This document shows positions 14,200-14,217 of a DNA stretch of 14,217 nt, one piece after another. Location: assembly GCA_002716165.1 (NCBI GenBank), contig PAZT01000005.1, positions 1-14,217 on the forward strand, given 5' to 3'. The notes under the pieces were generated by a model, which saw only the letters and a program-made list of their open reading frames with translations, was not told where the DNA came from and searched no databases. The stretch's first letter is position 1, and every line of letters begins with the position of its first letter. The translations under genes were made by a program, and so were the position numbers. This DNA is from Deltaproteobacteria bacterium (GTDB taxonomy: Bacteria > SAR324 > NAC60-12).

Positions 14200-14217
14200 A
14201 ACCCTTAATTTAAAAAT

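Overview
This AT-rich window (roughly one third G+C by eye) comes from a Gram-negative-type bacterium. It has a bitopic FtsL/FtsI division pair, an exported HtrA protease with one PDZ domain, and FadE/FadB/FadA beta-oxidation enzymes of proteobacterial type (FadA has the same length as I remember for E. coli FadA). I cannot place the lineage further. No phage, transposon, CRISPR, tRNA or rRNA sequence is visible. Only one of nine genes (fadA) has a clear Shine-Dalgarno sequence, which may be a useful lineage clue.

Layout from left to right. 55-1119 (-) is an HtrA/Deg-family serine protease. 1120-1884 is a long AT-rich gap without a gene; it holds a good extended -10 promoter for the protease, a weaker promoter candidate for pdxA and several small inverted repeats. 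1885-2907 (+) is pdxA (vitamin B6 synthesis), convergent with an ftsL-ftsI pair on the minus strand (5138-2967) that is separated from the usual mraZ/mraW context. 5139-5727 is a second gap; its right half has a TTGACT/CATAAT promoter candidate followed by an unusual cluster of inverted repeats that would form the 5' leader of the downstream fatty-acid operon. 5728-10989 (+) is fadE-fadB-fadA, which together cover the core steps of fatty acyl-CoA beta-oxidation. 11116-14199 (+) is mtnA followed 18 bases later by a fused class II aldolase/short-chain dehydrogenase.

How the genes may work together. FadE makes trans-2-enoyl-CoA, FadB hydrates and oxidises it, and FadA cleaves off acetyl-CoA, so these three genes form one pathway. 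The last pair suggests a second one. MtnA isomerises 5-methylthioribose-1-phosphate (or the 5-deoxy analogue) to the ketose phosphate. The class II aldolase domain could cleave this to dihydroxyacetone phosphate plus an aldehyde, and the fused SDR domain could then oxidise or reduce the aldehyde. This would be a compact version of the known 'DHAP shunt' for S-adenosylmethionine by-products, and it is the most interesting hypothesis here. The fusion protein also carries an internal aldolase-like repeat in which the metal-binding histidine is replaced. The substrate assignment is inference from gene adjacency; the enzyme families and active-site residues are read directly from the sequence.
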